Shown here: piece by piece, positions 43,485 through 51,722 of the stretch
Numbering within the stretch: the first letter of the stretch is position 1
How the letters are laid out: each line of letters opens with the position of its first letter
Source: an uncultured Alphaproteobacteria bacterium
GTDB taxonomy: Bacteria; Pseudomonadota; Alphaproteobacteria; HIMB59; GCA-002718135
NCBI GenBank assembly: GCA_902511405.1
Contig: CABXEZ010000005.1
Coordinates: 1-63,226, forward strand
DNA: 63,226 nucleotides
Reading direction: 5' to 3'
Made by a program: the position numbers and the translations under genes
Notes under the pieces: generated by a model
The model's input: only the letters and a program-made list of their open reading frames with translations
Told to the model about the DNA's origin: nothing
The model's database searches: none

Positions 43485-45528
43485 AATTTATTTTATTTAT
43501 TACGTTTACTATTTCTTTTTCAGAAAGCAACTCAGATAACAAAAGCCCTTCAGGAAAATTATTAGAAAAGAAAGCATTAAAGGGGATCCCAAATCGATCA
43601 TACTTTTCTAAAAAAATATTTATTTTTGGATTAGGTCTTGTCCAATCGGCCTTAACTAAAGTAACTTTATTATCTTTGAACAACTGAATAACTTTATCTG
43701 AATTAAGAACATTTAATTTATTGAACTGACAAGTGGCACACCAATCTGCAGTAATATCTAGAAAAACTAACTCTTTATTATTAATAAGCTGATCTATTTC
43801 AACATCAAAAAAATTTAACCAATCTTTTTCATTATCGATAATTATATTCTGCTGAAAAACTTTAAACGAGGGTAGAGAAATAATAGAAAATAAAACTAAA
43901 ATAGTAACTAAGTTTCTTTGAAAAGGTATTTTTTTTCGGTAAGATAGAACTAAAAAAAATATAATTAATAAAAATAAAAAATAAGTATTAAAAAAATTTG
44001 ATAAAATATTTAATAGCCATAAAACTGTTGCTAATAATAAAAAGCCAAGGGTATATTTTATATACACCATCCATTTGCCAGGTTTAGGTAAAAAATTAAT
44101 TAATTTTGGAAAAAAAGCAACTAGCAAATATGGTAGGCTCATACCAATACCCATAAATAAAAAAATACTAATTCCTATTGTGTAAGACTGAGTAAATGCT
44201 GCTGTAATAGCTGTACCTACAAAAGGAGCAGAACATGGTGTTGCCATAAGTGTTGCAAAGAAGCCATTAAAGAAATCTTTTAGATATTTGTTATTACTAT
44301 TATCTAAAATACCTAAATTATTTAATTGAGATGGAAGAATAATTTCAAATTGACCAAACATATTCATCATAAATAAAAATATTACCAAGGTAATAAAAAT
44401 TAAAAAATAGGAGTTTTGAAATTGCATACCCCATGCAATCGACATGTTAAAATACTGTAAAAATAAAAAAATTAATCCTAAAAGAACAAAAGAAGTTATA
44501 ATTCCTAGAGCAGTGGTTATAAAACTGACTCTAGTATTATGTTTTTCAGATGAAAAAACTGACATTAACTTTATTGAGAGAACCGGAAATACACAAGGCA
44601 TAACATTTAAAATTAAACCTGCGATCAGTGATATTAATATATAATAAAAATAAGTAGGGTTTGTGTCTAAAGTTAAAGGTTGATCCTGCATTTGCACATC
44701 TATTACTTGCTTAAAATTATGATTTTTATCTTTTATAATGATTTCAAGAGGAAATTTTTTCTCTGAGATAAGATTTTTATCAAAATTAAAATCTGTGGTT
44801 ATTTTTTTATTATCATTAGAATAAGTAATAGAATTTTTTACAACTGGTAAACCAAATGGGGAATGAAGAAATATTTTAGGATTATAAAAAACTTTATCAG
44901 ACTTAAATTCTAATTGTAATGTAGAGTTTTGATCATCACTAAAATTTTTAAGATTGATCTCCTTTATATAAGAACTATTAAAATCTTCTTTAGGCAATAA
45001 TGATAATGCTTTTTCTAGATTAAAATAATTATCCGTTAATTTCTTTTTACCAGATGGTATTTCTAAAAAAAGTGTTGCATCACCTGGAATGCATACTTCT
45101 TTACAAATTAGAAAATTGACATGTAAATTTAGAAAAGTATTTTTTGATTCATCTTCCAACTCTATCTCAAGAGGAAAAATAACATCGTTTTGATACCCAA
45201 GAGAAGTTAATCCTAATATTTCAAACTCAATAGGAGTAGGCCATTGAATATTAACATTTTGAACATTAGTTGAATTCTCCCAAGAGATTGATTGAGCAAA
45301 ACCTCCATCACCTGGAGACTTCCAATATGTTTTCCAACCTGGTTCCATCTCATATTCAAGTCCAATTAAGAGATTTTTTGCATCATTTTGAGAATAGGGT
45401 GAGATTAATCTTAATTTTGACGTCTCACTTACTGACCAATCACTTGATATGGCAAAACTATATGAAGAAACTATACTTAAAATGAAAGTATAAACAAAAA
45501 GCTTATAAAAATTAGTCAAAATGTTCAT
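43477..45528 (-). CDS. dsbD: Thiol:disulfide interchange protein, DsbD/ScsB-like
   Basis: A 683-residue membrane protein in three parts. A signal peptide is followed by a periplasmic DsbD-alpha-type domain (residues about 25-285, with CKEVCIPGDA). Then come about eight hydrophobic segments of the DsbD/CcdA type with NVMPCVFPVLSIK and ATPCSAPFVGTA, the two membrane cysteines. A C-terminal thioredoxin domain carries ADWCATCQFNK. It passes electrons from cytoplasmic thioredoxin to periplasmic thiol proteins. The long N-terminal domain resembles ScsB-type members rather than E. coli DsbD. It is followed by an overlapping peroxiredoxin gene. Confidence 0.9.
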   Translation of the reverse strand: MNILTNFYKLFVYTFILSIVSSYSFAISSDWSVSETSKLRLISPYSQNDAKNLLIGLEYEMEPGWKTYWKSPGDGGFAQSISWENSTNVQNVNIQWPTPIEFEILGLTSLGYQNDVIFPLEIELEDESKNTFLNLHVNFLICKEVCIPGDATLFLEIPSGKKKLTDNYFNLEKALSLLPKEDFNSSYIKEINLKNFSDDQNSTLQLEFKSDKVFYNPKIFLHSPFGLPVVKNSITYSNDNKKITTDFNFDKNLISEKKFPLEIIIKDKNHNFKQVIDVQMQDQPLTLDTNPTYFYYILISLIAGLILNVMPCVFPVLSIKLMSVFSSEKHNTRVSFITTALGIITSFVLLGLIFLFLQYFNMSIAWGMQFQNSYFLIFITLVIFLFMMNMFGQFEIILPSQLNNLGILDNSNNKYLKDFFNGFFATLMATPCSAPFVGTAITAAFTQSYTIGISIFLFMGIGMSLPYLLVAFFPKLINFLPKPGKWMVYIKYTLGFLLLATVLWLLNILSNFFNTYFLFLLIIFFLVLSYRKKIPFQRNLVTILVLFSIISLPSFKVFQQNIIIDNEKDWLNFFDVEIDQLINNKELVFLDITADWCATCQFNKLNVLNSDKVIQLFKDNKVTLVKADWTRPNPKINIFLEKYDRFGIPFNAFFSNNFPEGLLLSELLSEKEIVNVINKINYE

Positions 45529-45598
45529 TAAAAATTATTATTGCAATATATAGTAATACGCTATTGAAATACTATAAATAATACGAATATATATAATA

Positions 45599-46150
45599 AT
45601 GAATTTAACTGGAAAACTATTAATTTCGATGCCTTCTCTTGAAGATGAAAGATTTTATAAGACTGTGATTTATATGTGTGCTCATTCTACGGAGGGTGCA
45701 ATGGGGATCATTATTAATAAAAAAATTGATTATGATTTATATCCTGATTTATTAAAACAACTTGGTATTGATAAACCTCTAGGAGGTAAAAAATTATATA
45801 TTCGTTACGGTGGGCCAGTTGAAAGTGGGAGAGGTTTTGTTTTGCATTCTGATGAGGTAATTCAAAAAGAAACTTTATCCATTGAAAAAGGTGTAGCTCT
45901 AACCAGTACCTCTGAATTTTTTGAAGATTTATCAAATGGAAAAGGTCCTAAAAATAGTATTCTTGCCTTAGGTTATGCTGGTTGGGGACCTGGTCAAATT
46001 GAAAAAGAGATTCTATCTAACAGCTGGATGACTCTTTCAGCGGACTCGGCTTTCTTATTTGATGAGGAGGTAACCAACAAATGGAATAAAGCCTACGGCT
46101 TACTTGGAGTAGATCCAAATAAACTCTCTCAATATTCGGGTAGAGCCTAA
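45599..46150 (+). CDS. yqgE: YqgE/AlgH family protein (DUF179)
   Basis: A 183-residue protein of the conserved YqgE/AlgH family. Motifs are LTGKLLISMPSLEDERF at the start, GAMGIIINKK near residue 34, YGGPVESGRGFVLHSDE near 70 and ALGYAGWGPGQIEKEI near 123. The length is typical. The family is widespread in proteobacteria, its molecular function uncertain. It is often near a Holliday-junction resolvase gene in gammaproteobacteria, but not here. It is divergent from dsbD and its end directly abuts the convergent small gene at 46151. Confidence 0.93.
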   Translation: MNLTGKLLISMPSLEDERFYKTVIYMCAHSTEGAMGIIINKKIDYDLYPDLLKQLGIDKPLGGKKLYIRYGGPVESGRGFVLHSDEVIQKETLSIEKGVALTSTSEFFEDLSNGKGPKNSILALGYAGWGPGQIEKEILSNSWMTLSADSAFLFDEEVTNKWNKAYGLLGVDPNKLSQYSGRA

Positions 46151-46342
46151 TTAAAGAATTATTTCAAAAATTCTCTCTTTATCTTTTTCTGATATTTTTA
46201 TAATTTTAAATTTATCAGTTTTAATAATTTTTTCACCTTTGTTTGTGACAAAAGATTTCATTTTTAAGACTTCTTTTTCTGGCATCTTTCTTTCGTATTT
46301 TAAAAGATATTTTTTTTTAGCAATAATAAAAACAGTTTTCAT
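46151..46342 (-). CDS. Small basic hypothetical protein (63 aa)
   Basis: A 63-residue lysine-rich protein. The ATG at 46342 is preceded by a strong AAAGGAG ribosome site at a proper distance, and the stop directly abuts yqgE, which supports a real gene. Composition is about one third Lys/Arg, with alternating hydrophobic residues (FKIIKISEKDKERIFEIIL). I recognise no family, membrane segment or cysteine motif. It lies 23 bp after the winged-helix gene and may be co-transcribed with it. Confidence 0.6.
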   Translation of the reverse strand: MKTVFIIAKKKYLLKYERKMPEKEVLKMKSFVTNKGEKIIKTDKFKIIKISEKDKERIFEIIL

Positions 46343-46365
46343 ATAACTCCTTTATTTAACAATTT

Positions 46366-46734
46366 TTAAATTTTTAGACTACTATAAATTTTACTTTGTT
46401 CTTTTATCCAATTGCAAACCACATTGTATAAGTCGTCAGTTAAAAAATAATTTTTAATTCTTTTGTCTTTATCACTTTCAATTTTAATTAAGAGTTTTTT
46501 GTCCAATCCTTCATTAAGAAGGTTTTGAATGCTAGATCTTGATCCAAGATTTTTTGGAATATTTAAACATAATTTTTCGTAAGATACACCACCATTCTTA
46601 TTGAAAGAGAATATTTCCATGGTGGCTGCATAATGCAAAATAGACTTGTTAAAAAACCTGCTTGAAGTGTCTTTACTAGTCAGACTAGAATATAATGCTT
46701 TTTTATTAAAGTTAATTATCTCTTCTGCGTTCAT
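46366..46734 (-). CDS. Small MarR-like winged-helix protein
   Basis: A 122-residue protein. The middle part (SRSSIQNLLNEGLDKKLLIK, then ESDKDKRIKNYFLTDDLYNVV) looks like the recognition helix and wing of a MarR-type winged helix. The preceding FNKSILHYAATMEIFSFNK resembles the family's first DNA-binding-domain helices. It lacks the long N-terminal dimer helix of full MarR proteins. It lies after the ammonium transporter gene (80 bp, with a hairpin between) on the same strand. It may be a small regulator. Target and effector are unknown. Confidence 0.6.
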   Translation of the reverse strand: MNAEEIINFNKKALYSSLTSKDTSSRFFNKSILHYAATMEIFSFNKNGGVSYEKLCLNIPKNLGSRSSIQNLLNEGLDKKLLIKIESDKDKRIKNYFLTDDLYNVVCNWIKEQSKIYSSLKI

Positions 46735-46745
46735 AAATTATTAAA

Positions 46746-46771
46746 AGTAGAGGAATATTATTTCCTCTACT
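46746..46771 (-). terminator. Probable terminator after the ammonium transporter gene
   Basis: A 10-bp stem AGTAGAGGAA / TTCCTCTACT with a 6-nt loop (46756-46761) lies 43 bp past the amt stop. On the transcript it is followed by TTTTAATAAT, a short U tract. Confidence 0.7.
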
Positions 46772-46813
46772 AATTAATTATGGTTGTTTTTTGATTATTC
46801 AATATGAGTTTTT

Positions 46814-48100
46814 TTAATCTCTAATTGAATATGCCACTACTCCAATTTCTGCTTTATCAGTTCCAAGTTTTTCGGCCTCTTCACTTATTCTCAGTCCCAT
46901 TGAAATTTTTAATAAATAAATAACAATATAAGAAAGAGTAAAGACGAATAAACAAACTGACACAACTCCTAATAATTGAATGGCATATGATGCGTCTGGA
47001 TTAGTAAAAGGTACAATTAGAGTTCCCCATATACCAGCAAACATATGTACCGGTATTGCCCCAACGACATCATCAAGTTTAAGAGAGTTTAACAATTGAG
47101 TACCATAGAACATAATCACACCGCCAATTGCTCCAATAAAAATTGAGAGTAAAGGAGATGGCATTAGCGGTTCAGCTGTTATAGATACCAATCCTGCAAG
47201 AGCTCCGTTAAGCATCATTACTATATCAGTTTTACCACCAATTAATCTTGTGATGGTAGCTCCCGCCATACATCCTCCACAAGCAGCTAACTGAGTATTC
47301 ATGAAGATTTTAGACATAGCAGTTGCATCCTCATAAGAACCAAGAGCTAATTGCGACCCTCCATTAAAGCCATACCATCCCATCCACAAAATGAAAGTTC
47401 CAAGAGTTACAAGTGGTATTGAAGAAGGTGCAAAAGGTGCCATATTTGCCGGCTCTCCAGACTCTGAAAATCTTCCTACTCTAGGACCTAATAGAATAAC
47501 ACCAGCTAAAGCTGCTGATCCACCACAAGCATGGACTAGGGTTGATCCTGCAAAGTCAGAGAAACCTAGAGCATCAAGCCAGCCTCCACCCCATTCCCAA
47601 CCCATTTGTATCGGATAGATAAAACCACCAAGTATTGCCGCAAAAGCAAAAAAGGGCCAAATTTTAATTCTCTCGGCAACTGCTCCAGATACTATAGAAA
47701 CTGTTGCACAAACAAATAATGCTTGAAAGAACCAGTCAGAAGCATCGGAATATCCGGTTTCGATTGAAGTATTATCGGTCCATATACTAAAAGAACCAAT
47801 ATAACCCCCTTCAGGAATACCATACCCCAGATTGTAACCAAATAAGTAGAATACAATTGAAACAATTGCAAACTTACCAATATTTTTAGCAGCAATAGTT
47901 GAAACACTTCTTGTAGTGACCAAACCTGACTCTAAAAATAAAAAACCTGCTGCCATCCACATGACTAAAAAACCACACACTAAAAAAGAAAATGTATTCA
48001 GTATGTAGGCTACTTCTGCATCAACACCAGCTTTTGCATAAGAGCTTAAAAGTAAAAAAAACGATAATATACTTAAAAAATAAAGAGATTTTTTAAACAT
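46814..48100 (-). CDS. amt: Ammonium transporter, Amt family
   Basis: A protein of about 428 residues with a signal-like first helix and eleven further hydrophobic segments. Family signatures are visible: FLVMWMAAGFLFLESGLVTT near the start, GFSDFAGSTLVHACGGSAAL with the first pore His (about residue 190), FILWMGWYGFNGGSQ, and IPVHMFAGIWGTL with the second pore His (near 345). I start it at MFKKSLYF (48100), where a GGAGG site stands 5 bases upstream. The longer frame from 48130 lacks one. No glnB/glnK gene is adjacent, unusual for amt. Its leader carries two glutamine-riboswitch-like aptamers. Confidence 0.94.
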   Translation of the reverse strand: MFKKSLYFLSILSFFLLLSSYAKAGVDAEVAYILNTFSFLVCGFLVMWMAAGFLFLESGLVTTRSVSTIAAKNIGKFAIVSIVFYLFGYNLGYGIPEGGYIGSFSIWTDNTSIETGYSDASDWFFQALFVCATVSIVSGAVAERIKIWPFFAFAAILGGFIYPIQMGWEWGGGWLDALGFSDFAGSTLVHACGGSAALAGVILLGPRVGRFSESGEPANMAPFAPSSIPLVTLGTFILWMGWYGFNGGSQLALGSYEDATAMSKIFMNTQLAACGGCMAGATITRLIGGKTDIVMMLNGALAGLVSITAEPLMPSPLLSIFIGAIGGVIMFYGTQLLNSLKLDDVVGAIPVHMFAGIWGTLIVPFTNPDASYAIQLLGVVSVCLFVFTLSYIVIYLLKISMGLRISEEAEKLGTDKAEIGVVAYSIRD

Positions 48101-48126
48101 TAATCCTCCATTATAAATTTCACAAG

Positions 48127-48149
48127 ACATAACTCACCATAAGTTATGT
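48127..48149 (-). promoter_or_regulatory. Leader hairpin between the aptamers and the amt ribosome site
   Basis: An 8-bp stem ACATAACT / AGTTATGT with a 7-nt loop lies 43 nt downstream of the second aptamer and 17 nt before the GGAGG site. It has no U tract. It may be part of the expression platform, acting on translation through an alternative pairing, but no anti-Shine-Dalgarno partner is obvious. Confidence 0.4.
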
Positions 48150-48192
48150 GCTACTTTTCATGCTTAGCTATGGAAATTAATATATAAGTTCC

Positions 48193-48241
48193 GCGTTCCT
48201 TCGGTTTTACCTACTTCCGATCTGTTTACACAGATTGAACG
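48193..48241 (-). ncRNA. Glutamine riboswitch (glnA RNA motif), proximal aptamer
   Basis: On the reverse strand from 48241 the RNA begins CGUUC, which pairs with GAACG at its end (P1). A hairpin AUCUGU-GUAA-ACAGAU follows, and then the core CGGAAGUAGGUAAAACCGAAG, interrupted only by the small GGU/ACC hairpin, leading to GAACGC. These are the hallmark sequences of the glnA motif (glutamine-I riboswitch). The same layout with compensatory changes is present in the distal copy. It lies 93 nt upstream of the amt start. Confidence 0.87.
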
Positions 48242-48258
48242 ATTTAATAACTTTGCAT

Positions 48259-48308
48259 GCGTTCCTTCAGCTTTCGCTTACTTCCGTCATGAAAAAACAT
48301 GATGAACG
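48259..48308 (-). ncRNA. Glutamine riboswitch (glnA RNA motif), distal aptamer
   Basis: From 48308 on the reverse strand: CGUUC, a P2 hairpin AUCAUG-(U-rich loop)-CAUGA, the core CGGAAGUAAGC, a GAAA loop, GCUGAAG, then GAACGC closing P1. Relative to the proximal copy the P3 stem changes from GGU/ACC to AGC/GCU and P2 changes fully, yet both stay paired. The unpaired GGAAGUA and GAAGGAACGC blocks are constant. Tandem copies are common for this class and suggest cooperative sensing. Confidence 0.87.
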
Positions 48309-48330
48309 TAAATATCTATTTAGATATAAT

Positions 48331-48359
48331 ATTATAAATTGTAAGTTAAAAATAAGAAA
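48331..48359 (-). promoter_or_regulatory. Possible promoter for the amt leader
   Basis: On the reverse strand a TATAAT hexamer (48336-48331) lies 23 nt before the distal aptamer, with a T-rich TTTTCT-like -35 region about 18 nt further upstream. The position is right for a leader beginning just ahead of the tandem aptamers. The AT-rich background makes this tentative. Confidence 0.4.
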
Positions 48360-48398
48360 AACAAATATGCAAATATTGCATATCCAATTATGCATTAT

Positions 48399-49547
48399 TT
48401 AAATAGAGCTTAAATCAGTCCAAATACTGTTATTATTACTTGAATTTACAGAAGCATTTATAAACTTCATTATTTGTAATCCAGCATCACCACCTGGTAA
48501 TAACTCTAATAATTCATTTTTATTTTTATGATTTAAAATAATATCAGCTGCATCTGAATAAATTTGGGCAAATCCTTCGAGATACCCCTCAGGATGACCT
48601 GGAGGAACACGAATTGGAGCATATGAATTTTCATTTTGAATTGCTCCTCCTCTTGTAATAATCTGATCAGCTTTTCCAACTTGTGAAAATCTAGCATAAT
48701 TTGGATTTTCTTGTGCCCAATGTAGCGCTCCTTTTTCACCATAAATAGAGATGGTAAAGTTATTTTCTTGACCAGTTGCAATTTGTGAAATTGACAAATT
48801 TCCTTTAACTTTTTCACTCATTCTAATCATTATTGAAGCATCATCGTCTAACTGTCTTCCTTCAACAAAAGTTGTTAAATCAGCTGCAACAGATTCACAC
48901 TTTTGGCCTGTAATAAATTCTAATAGATGCATTGTATGACTACCAATGTCTCCAACCGCTCCAGCTGCTCCACTTCTTTTAGGGTCTGTTCTCCATTCTG
49001 CTTGCTTATTAGAACCAGTGTCTTCTTCCTTTGAACCTAACCATCCTTGAAGATAAGCTCCTTTAACTATTCTTATATTACCAAGCTCACCATTTTTAAC
49101 CAATGACCTCATTTCTCTTATCACTGGATAGCCAGAATAATTGTGTGTTAAAAAAAAATGAGCATTAGATGACTTTATAGCTTTCATTAATTCAAGTGCT
49201 TCGTCCATTGTTGCAGTCATCGGTTTATCACAAATAACATGAATGCCTTTATTTAAAAATTCTATTGCAGGTCCAGCGTGCATATGATTGGGCGTCACTA
49301 TAGATACAACTTCAATACCATCGTCTATTTGTGATTCTTTTTCTGCCATAGTTTTATAATCAGGATAGCTTCTTGTTAAATCTAAACCAAGTTCTTTTGC
49401 TGATGATTCAGCTTTTTCTTGAGTCGAAGACAAACAACCAGCTACAAACTCATATTTATCATCCATTCTTGCAGACAAACGATGAACCGCACCTATAAAT
49501 GCACCTTGTCCTCCACCTACCATTCCTAAACGCAATCTTTTTTTCAT
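48399..49547 (-). CDS. Gfo/Idh/MocA-family oxidoreductase
   Basis: A 382-residue NAD(P)-dependent sugar or cyclitol dehydrogenase. The Rossmann fold is LRLGMVGGGQGAFIGAVHRL, VTPNHMHAGPAIEFL follows near residue 100, the cofactor/catalytic motif is CDKPMT (EKP-type with Asp), and the C-terminal catalytic-type His is in GDIGSHTMHLLEF near 203. It is the last gene of the LacI-controlled operon, 2 bp after the TIM-barrel gene. This Gfo/Idh plus TIM-barrel pairing is typical of pathways that oxidise a ring carbon (inositols, 3-keto sugars). The exact substrate is not determinable. Confidence 0.9.
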   Translation of the reverse strand: MKKRLRLGMVGGGQGAFIGAVHRLSARMDDKYEFVAGCLSSTQEKAESSAKELGLDLTRSYPDYKTMAEKESQIDDGIEVVSIVTPNHMHAGPAIEFLNKGIHVICDKPMTATMDEALELMKAIKSSNAHFFLTHNYSGYPVIREMRSLVKNGELGNIRIVKGAYLQGWLGSKEEDTGSNKQAEWRTDPKRSGAAGAVGDIGSHTMHLLEFITGQKCESVAADLTTFVEGRQLDDDASIMIRMSEKVKGNLSISQIATGQENNFTISIYGEKGALHWAQENPNYARFSQVGKADQIITRGGAIQNENSYAPIRVPPGHPEGYLEGFAQIYSDAADIILNHKNKNELLELLPGGDAGLQIMKFINASVNSSNNNSIWTDLSSI

Positions 49548-49549
49548 CT

Positions 49550-50602
49550 CTACAAGCCTAAAAGTTTTTTATTAGTCTCCTTATCCATACCTGAATCAGC
49601 AAAATCATCAAATGCTTTTGTCGTAACATCAATAATATGATTTGCAATAAAAGGCGCTCCTTCTGCTGCCCCCTGTTCAGCACTTTTAATACAGCATTCC
49701 CATTCTAATACTGCCCAGCCATCGAAACCATAACCAGAAAGTTTAGAAAAAATAGATTTAAAATCAACTTGTCCGTCACCCAGAGATCTGAACCTACCAG
49801 CTCTATTAATCCATGATTGAAAACCACCATAAACACCTTGTTTTCCGGTAGGGTTTAATTCTGCATCTTTGACATGAAACATTTTTATTTTTTCATGATA
49901 AATATCAATATGATCCAAATAATTTAAATGCTGCAATACATAATGACTAGGATCATATAGTATATTGCATCTTGAATGATTGTTAACACGCTCTAAAAAC
50001 ATTTCAAATGTAACGCCATCGTGAAGATCTTCACCCGGATGAATCTCATAACAGAGATCAATTCCAGATTTTTCACAATTATCTAAAATAGGAAGCCATC
50101 TTCTAGCAAGTTCATCAAAACCCTCTTCAACTAAACCCCCAGGACGTTGTGGCCATGGATATAAAAAAGGCCATACTAATGCTCCTGAAAATGTAGCAAG
50201 AGCTGTTAGACCAAAATTTTTAGAGGCCAAGATAGCTTTATTAACTTGATCAACAGCCCATTCTTGTCTTTTTGAAGGATTATTTTTTACTGAATCTGGA
50301 GCGAAACCATCAAACTGAATATCATAAGTTGGGTGAACAGCAACTAACTGCCCTTGAAGATGGGTAGATAGTTCTGAAATAACTATATTATTTTCCTGAA
50401 GAATACCCTTTATATCATCGCAGTAATCTTTACTTTCAGCAGCTTTATCAAGATCAATTAATCTGTTATCCCAACTTGGTATTTGGACTCCTTTATAACC
50501 AAGCTTAGATGCCCAAGATGAAATATTTTTTAAATTATTAAATGGCTCATCATCACCCACAAATTGCGCAAGAAATATTGCTGGTCCTTTAATTGTTTTC
50601 AT
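49550..50602 (-). CDS. Sugar phosphate isomerase/epimerase-like TIM barrel
   Basis: A 350-residue xylose-isomerase-like TIM barrel. Probable metal ligands appear in order: Glu in LCYEIHPGED (near 190), Asp in ILYDPSHYVL, His in MFHVKDAEL and Glu in AVLEWECCIK near 310. A Trp/Pro-rich segment ALVWPFLYPWPQRPGG (near 140) is characteristic of the subgroup that partners Gfo/Idh dehydrogenases. It follows the LacI gene with an AAGGAG site and is coupled to the dehydrogenase by a 2-bp gap. It is expected to isomerise or dehydrate the keto-sugar or keto-cyclitol made by the dehydrogenase. Confidence 0.87.
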   Translation of the reverse strand: MKTIKGPAIFLAQFVGDDEPFNNLKNISSWASKLGYKGVQIPSWDNRLIDLDKAAESKDYCDDIKGILQENNIVISELSTHLQGQLVAVHPTYDIQFDGFAPDSVKNNPSKRQEWAVDQVNKAILASKNFGLTALATFSGALVWPFLYPWPQRPGGLVEEGFDELARRWLPILDNCEKSGIDLCYEIHPGEDLHDGVTFEMFLERVNNHSRCNILYDPSHYVLQHLNYLDHIDIYHEKIKMFHVKDAELNPTGKQGVYGGFQSWINRAGRFRSLGDGQVDFKSIFSKLSGYGFDGWAVLEWECCIKSAEQGAAEGAPFIANHIIDVTTKAFDDFADSGMDKETNKKLLGL

Positions 50603-50697
50603 CTTTTCTCCTTAATCATCCTATATATTACCTGGTAATTATAATTAAATCTATTTACAAATTAGAAAATTATAAATATTTATTTTGAAGAAATAAA

Positions 50698-51720
50698 TTA
50701 CTTTATCCTTTTTGCAGAAGAGTCTCTTATAATTAATTTTGTTTTTAGTTTTATATTATCAATCTTATTTTTTTGGATTTTTATTTTTTCGAACAATAAT
50801 TCCATTGATTTTTCACCTATTAGGAAGCGCGGTTGATATATTGTTGATAGTGGTGGATAAAAACTCTTTGACATTGGTAAATCGTCAAAACCAATCACGG
50901 AAACTTTATTTGGGACATTTATTTTCATTCTTCTAAGCTGATTAATTGCACCGTAAGCCATTTCATCATTAGAGCAAAATATTGCAGTTGGCTTATTTGC
51001 GCTTTTAAAAAGTTTTTTGCATGCAGCTGCTCCACTTTCTACAGTATAGTCACCAATATACTCAAATTTTGAATTAATTTTTATACCTGATTTTTTTAAC
51101 GCATCTCTATAACCATCACGTCTTAAAATTCCAATTCTAGTTTCAGAGAGAGGGGATGTAATGTGAGCAATTTTTTCATGACCTAATTTTATTAAATAGT
51201 TTGTTGCTTCTTTTGCTGCTTGAAAATTATCAATTGTTAGGGAATTAAAGTTTACTTCTGGTATATCCTCTAAAGATAAAATTATGGGCATTTGTTTTAA
51301 TTCATTTAATGAAAAAATTTTTCTCGATGGCAATCTTCCCGTCATTAAAATCATACCATCTACTTGATTTGATTTAACCATATTAAAAAAATCAATTTCT
51401 TTTTTTAAATCATTATCTGTACTACCCATAAGAACCGAATATCCACTTTTCTTAGCTACTTTTTCAATACCTCTAAATACTTCAAAATAAAATTGGTTAT
51501 CAATATCTCTTACTAAAAAAAGTATAGTCTTTGACGATTTTGTTCTTAAATTTCTTGCGTGAATATTTGGTATATATTTTAATTTATTAACTTCTTTTAA
51601 AATAAATTTTCTAGTTTTTTTTGCGACTAAATTTGGATTAGTTAAAGCCCTAGAAATTGTTGAACTAGAAATATTTAATTTTTTTGCAATATCTGAAATC
51701 TTAAGGCTTTTATTAGTCAT
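50698..51720 (-). CDS. LacI-family transcriptional regulator
   Basis: A 340-residue LacI/GalR regulator. The N-terminal helix-turn-helix is KISDIAKKLNISSSTISRAL (6-25), followed by the hinge helix KYIPNIHARNLRT. The periplasmic-binding-like effector domain includes GMILMTGRLPS near 128 and VIGFDDLPMSKSFYPPLST near 275. It lies inside the operon, 2 bp after the second permease gene. A LacI-type operator at 56290-56303 in the divergent promoter is its probable target. The effector is likely the imported sugar or its first product. Confidence 0.92.
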   Translation of the reverse strand: MTNKSLKISDIAKKLNISSSTISRALTNPNLVAKKTRKFILKEVNKLKYIPNIHARNLRTKSSKTILFLVRDIDNQFYFEVFRGIEKVAKKSGYSVLMGSTDNDLKKEIDFFNMVKSNQVDGMILMTGRLPSRKIFSLNELKQMPIILSLEDIPEVNFNSLTIDNFQAAKEATNYLIKLGHEKIAHITSPLSETRIGILRRDGYRDALKKSGIKINSKFEYIGDYTVESGAAACKKLFKSANKPTAIFCSNDEMAYGAINQLRRMKINVPNKVSVIGFDDLPMSKSFYPPLSTIYQPRFLIGEKSMELLFEKIKIQKNKIDNIKLKTKLIIRDSSAKRIK

Positions 51721-51722
51721 TT

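Noticed and set aside
48193-48308. The two similar blocks first looked like a REP-type or CRISPR-like repeat pair.
   Set aside because: Only two copies exist, they lie on the amt leader strand, and the differences are compensatory in stems. A tandem riboswitch explains them better.
50627-50639. ATTACC-T-GGTAAT palindrome between the LacI gene and the TIM-barrel gene.
   Set aside because: It lies inside an operon, lacks the LacI central CG and has no U tract. No role can be supported.
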